From the NCBI RefSeq assembly GCF_937934665.1, contig NZ_CALGYW010000105.1, positions 1 through 16,829 on the forward strand: a stretch of DNA of 16,829 bases, read 5' to 3'. The position numbers and the translations under genes are program-made. Positions 14,252 through 16,829 of this stretch are shown here, piece by piece; position 1 is the stretch's first letter; the number at the start of each line of letters is the position of its first letter. The notes under the pieces are model-generated. The model was not told where the DNA came from. It worked only from the letters and a program-made list of their open reading frames with translations, and made no database searches. This stretch comes from an uncultured Anaerococcus sp. GTDB lineage: Bacteria; Bacillota; Clostridia; Tissierellales; Peptoniphilaceae.

Positions 14252-14739
14252 ATATGTCTTATAACCTTAAATTTCTCTAGGGTATAGATATCATAATCAT
14301 CTACATTGGCAAGGTCTTTGGCATCTTCAAACATTTGGTAGTCTGTTTCATAATCTTCCCTAAAAACCATAACAGGGTTGTTGGCATAGGATAAAAGTAG
14401 CCCTGAATAAACACCAAAGTCTTCAAGTCTTTCTATCTGCTCAACCTTACTTATTTCTAAAACCTGGATATAGACATCATCAAGGTCAGAAAGTCTTAGG
14501 GCAAAGGCATTGTCAAAAATACCTAGATTTACCACTTCGTGGATGATATCAAGGGCGATATTCGCCCTGGTTGGGTAGATTGATCCTGATCTTTCAAGCC
14601 TATCACCCTTACTTATTTGAATCAAAACTCCATTGTGGTTATCTTTAAATTCTCCGTCATACTTATCAAGATACTTGCTAGTTTCTAGATAATATTTTAG
14701 TGAATCATAGGCTAAATCAACAAACTTATCGTTAAGCAT
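14248..14739 (-). CDS. Divergent AMMECR1-domain protein lacking the LRGCIG motif
   Basis: A 163-residue soluble protein. From about residue 37 it follows the AMMECR1 pattern: GVLIQISKGDRLE, then GSIYPTRANIALDIIHEVV, then a segment ending LRLSDLDDVYIQVLEIS (81-97) and RLEDFGVYSGLLLS (104-117), matching the known layout of LRGCIG-G-I-PTREN, aromatic repeat region, EL-D-EI-V-VL and E-L-D--YGV. The hallmark LRGCIG motif is replaced by LERSG (48-52), one residue shorter and without the cysteine. AMMECR1 proteins are linked to the Memo/radical-SAM system in prokaryotes, but their biochemical role is poorly known. The ATG overlaps the 3' end of the peroxidase gene by 8 bases. Similarity was judged by eye; a remote or unrelated family remains possible. 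Confidence 0.72.
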   Translation of the reverse strand: MLNDKFVDLAYDSLKYYLETSKYLDKYDGEFKDNHNGVLIQISKGDRLERSGSIYPTRANIALDIIHEVVNLGIFDNAFALRLSDLDDVYIQVLEISKVEQIERLEDFGVYSGLLLSYANNPVMVFREDYETDYQMFEDAKDLANVDDYDIYTLEKFKVIRHI

Positions 14740-15214
14740 CTAAAAGTTCCTCTATATCTTTTGCAATATTTTCAGGTTTCTTTTGTGAACCGTATCTTTT
14801 TACTACTTGGCCATTTTTATCTATTAAAAATTTTGTAAAATTCCACTTGATAGCCTTTGAACCAAGGCCTGACTTTTCTTCCTTAAGGAAGGTATATAAA
14901 GGATCCTCGTTTTCTCCATTTACATCAATCTTATCAAAGCGGTCAAAGCTCGTTCCGAAATTTAAGGCGCAGAAATCATTTATCTCATCTATTGTACCTG
15001 GAGCCTGACTTCCAAATTGGTTACAAGGGAAATCTAGGATTTCAAAACCTTGGTCCTTGTATTTTTTATAAAGCTCTTCTAAAGCGTCATATTGCTTGGT
15101 AAAACCACACTTGGTAGCAGTATTTACAATAAGAAGAACCTTGCCCGCATATTTTTCAAGCGAAACTTCATCGCCTCTGTCATCTTTAACTGTAAAATCA
15201 TAAATTGTTGTCAT
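14732..15214 (-). CDS. Glutathione peroxidase family thiol peroxidase
   Basis: A 160-residue cytoplasmic peroxidase that reduces hydroperoxides. Cys-type bacterial members of this family usually take electrons from thioredoxin and not glutathione. Motifs: peroxidatic Cys36 in NTATKCGFTKQY (31-42), DFPCNQFGSQ (61-70) with the conserved Gln, the probable resolving Cys82 in the helix after TIDEIND, and WNFTKFLID (124-132), which supplies the active-site Trp and Asn. This full set makes an active enzyme likely. A GAGGAG site lies 6 bases before the ATG. It forms an overlapping pair with the AMMECR1-like gene and is divergent from metY. Confidence 0.95.
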   Translation of the reverse strand: MTTIYDFTVKDDRGDEVSLEKYAGKVLLIVNTATKCGFTKQYDALEELYKKYKDQGFEILDFPCNQFGSQAPGTIDEINDFCALNFGTSFDRFDKIDVNGENEDPLYTFLKEEKSGLGSKAIKWNFTKFLIDKNGQVVKRYGSQKKPENIAKDIEELLDA

Positions 15215-15243
15215 AATATCTCCTCAGTCTTTCTCTTATAAAG

Positions 15244-15249
15244 ATTATA
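15244..15249 (-). promoter_or_regulatory. Promoter -10 of the peroxidase gene
   Basis: A perfect TATAAT preceded by TTG lies about 30 bases before the peroxidase ATG on the minus strand. The -35 is poor. Its expected position (about 15267-15272) abuts the metY -35, so the two promoters are back to back. Confidence 0.5.
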
Positions 15250-15271
15250 CAAGATTATGGAAAAAAATCAG

Positions 15272-15300
15272 TTGACAAAAATAAAAAAAGCCTATATACT
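15272..15300 (+). promoter_or_regulatory. Promoter of the metY leader
   Basis: A perfect -35 TTGACA (15272-15277), a 17-base spacer, and -10 TATACT (15295-15300). Transcription would begin near 15307, just upstream of the T-box stem I. Confidence 0.85.
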
Positions 15301-15306
15301 AATGTC

Positions 15307-15569
15307 ATATCATAAACTTAATATAAGAAAGAGTAGTATAAGGAATTGATTTTAGAGAGCCTCGTTGTGGTGAAAGAGGTAGACAGACCTTATATGAAGA
15401 TGGTTCTTATCTAGGATTTCTCGATATTTAGAGATTTACGTTAGCTTACGTTACAAAGCGCGAGTATGTTAGTACTCAGTGAGTTTATATAAGTGATTAT
15501 ATAAAAATTTAAGGTGGTACCGCGATTTACGCCCTTGTTATTTCTGTAGAAATAATGAGGGCTTTTTTT
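15307..15569 (+). promoter_or_regulatory. T-box leader of metY, AUG specifier
   Basis: A canonical T-box riboswitch. Stem I base helix: ATAAGAA (15323-15329) with TTCTTAT (15404-15410). It has the AGAGTAG motif, TATAAGG with CCTTATA, and specifier AUG (15400-15402) after TGAAG. The core AAGGTGGTACCGCG (15511-15524) presents UGGU, complementary to the ACCA end expected of tRNA-Met. AAGG and CCTT around it can form the antiterminator. Uncharged tRNA-Met should permit transcription of the methionine/cysteine synthesis gene downstream. Confidence 0.95.
15531..15569 (+). terminator. Regulated terminator of the metY T-box
   Basis: GCCCT, then TTATTTC, loop TGTA, GAAATAA, then AGGGC form a long stem with a small internal loop, followed by seven T. 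Its 5' arm overlaps the 3' half of the antiterminator, as expected for a T-box switch. Confidence 0.93.
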
Positions 15570-15604
15570 ATTAGCTTTATGATAAAAAAATTAAGGAGTA
15601 TATC

Positions 15605-16829
15605 ATGACAGAAAAAACCTACAAAAACATCGACACAGCTTGTCTAAGGGCAGGCTACGCACCAGGAAATGGAGAGGCGAACATCCCTCCTATAACCCAA
15701 TCAACAACCTTTAACTACGAATCAAGTAAACAGGTTGCAGATCTTTTTGACCTAAATGACCCTGGATTTTTTTATACAAGACTTGGAAACCCTACAACAG
15801 ATGTCCTAGAAAAAAGAATAGCCGCCCTTGATGGAGGAGTAGCAGCTGTTGCAACAGGATCAGGCCAAGCAGCTAACCTCCTTGCCATAATAAATATAGC
15901 AAAAAGCGGAGACCACGTTGTTGCTTTAAATAACATCTACGGTGGCACCTACAACCTCATAGGTGAGACTCTAAAGGACCTTGGCATAGAATCCACCTTT
16001 GTTTCTTTCAATAACTTAGAAGAAGCAGCCTCTGCTATAAAGGATAATACTAAACTTATTTTTGGAGAGTCCCTAACAAATCCTAGGGCTGATGTCCTTG
16101 ACATAAAGGCCTATGCAGACCTTGCCCACAAGCACAATATTCCACTAATATTAGACAATACCCTAGCTACCCCTGCCCTTTTAAGGCCAATTGATTTTGG
16201 TTGCGATGTAGTGACCTACTCATCTAGCAAGTACCTTGACGGTCATGCGGCAGCAATGGGTGGAATCATAGTTGATTCTGGAAACTTTGACTGGGCAAAG
16301 GGAGACTACGATAAGCTTACCAAGCCAGATCAAACCTATCACGGCCTTGTCTTTACAGAACACTTTGGAAGGGCAGCCTATGCTGCAAGGCTAAGAACAG
16401 TAGGACTTCGTGATTATGGAACCATCCAATCCCCATTCAACTCTTTCCTAACCCTCCTAGGTGTGGATACCCTTGCCTTAAGGATGGAAAGACACAGTGA
16501 AAACGCCCTAAAAGTTGCAAGATTTTTAGAAAGCTCAGACCTTGTTGAAAGTGTATCCTATCCCTTCCTTGAATCTTCCAAATCTTATAAGCTTGCCCAA
16601 ACCTACCTCAAAGGAGGCTCTGGAGTGATGAGCTTTTGTATCAAGGGAGATAGGGATACAGCTTCCAAATTTATAGACCACCTAAACTTAGTTACCCTTG
16701 CAGTCCACGTTGCAGATGCAAGAAGCCTTTGCCTGCACCCAGCAAGTTCTACTCATAGGCAATTATCAGGCGAAGACCTAGAAGCCATAGGAGTCTACCC
16801 AAACCTAATTAGGCTATCAATAGGCCTTG
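15605..16829 (+). CDS. metY: O-acetylhomoserine sulfhydrylase, partial (408 codons; 3' end outside window)
   Basis: A PLP enzyme that makes homocysteine (and then methionine) from O-acetylhomoserine and sulfide. The frame runs open to the edge; family members are about 425-430 residues, so only a short tail is missing. Motifs: PPITQSTTF (28-36), FFYTRLGNPT (55-64), ATGSGQAAN (83-91) for phosphate binding, ILDNT (182-186) with the PLP-ring aspartate, YSSSKYLDGH (205-214) with Schiff-base Lys209, and HPASSTHRQL (378-387), characteristic of this branch of the Cys/Met metabolism family. An AAGGAG site (15593-15598) precedes the ATG. A Met-specific T-box leader controls it, which independently supports a methionine role and not cysteine synthesis. 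Confidence 0.95.
   Translation, partial: MTEKTYKNIDTACLRAGYAPGNGEANIPPITQSTTFNYESSKQVADLFDLNDPGFFYTRLGNPTTDVLEKRIAALDGGVAAVATGSGQAANLLAIINIAKSGDHVVALNNIYGGTYNLIGETLKDLGIESTFVSFNNLEEAASAIKDNTKLIFGESLTNPRADVLDIKAYADLAHKHNIPLILDNTLATPALLRPIDFGCDVVTYSSSKYLDGHAAAMGGIIVDSGNFDWAKGDYDKLTKPDQTYHGLVFTEHFGRAAYAARLRTVGLRDYGTIQSPFNSFLTLLGVDTLALRMERHSENALKVARFLESSDLVESVSYPFLESSKSYKLAQTYLKGGSGVMSFCIKGDRDTASKFIDHLNLVTLAVHVADARSLCLHPASSTHRQLSGEDLEAIGVYPNLIRLSIGL

Overview
The window is AT-rich, gene-dense DNA with strong AGGAGG-type ribosome binding sites, lipobox lipoproteins, T-box leaders and heavy AGA/AGG arginine codon use. This points to a low-GC Gram-positive anaerobe of the Firmicutes. The protein styles suggest a Peptoniphilaceae (Tissierellia) organism such as Anaerococcus, but that genus call is an impression and not a search result. 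No mobile elements, CRISPR arrays, tRNA or rRNA genes were seen.

Layout: every gene from base 1 to about 15214 is on the minus strand; only metY at the right edge is on the plus strand. Bases 1-1548 hold the N-terminal 516 residues of an exported surface protein whose C-terminus lies outside the window. Bases 1926-4920 are a translationally coupled FecBCD-type importer operon (lipoprotein binding protein, permease, ATPase; iron chelate, heme or corrinoid substrate). It has a promoter, a palindromic operator candidate and a terminator. Bases 5042-10072 form a five-gene operon: MacB/LolD-type ATPase, a membrane-anchored beta-domain protein with no signal peptide, a MacB/FtsX-type permease, a large lipoprotein, and nanE (ManNAc-6-P epimerase). 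The operon starts at a promoter overlapped by a perfect inverted repeat and ends in an intrinsic terminator. Bases 10373-10822 encode a Nudix hydrolase.

Bases 10887-14006 encode an isoleucyl-tRNA synthetase whose class I signature reads GIHH instead of HxGH, the altered motif reported for mupirocin hyper-resistant type 2 IleRS. It is preceded by a T-box leader with an AUC specifier and an unusual T-box core. Upstream are a divergent AMMECR1-like protein and a thioredoxin-type glutathione peroxidase in overlapping reading frames. Facing away from these, at 15272-16829, a consensus promoter and a canonical T-box with an AUG (Met) specifier lead into a partial metY (O-acetylhomoserine sulfhydrylase).

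The most notable items are the GIHH IleRS, the atypical Ile T-box, and the MacB-type module, in which a signal-less beta-domain protein follows the ATPase in the same frame after a single UAG and an isolated nanE closes the operon.
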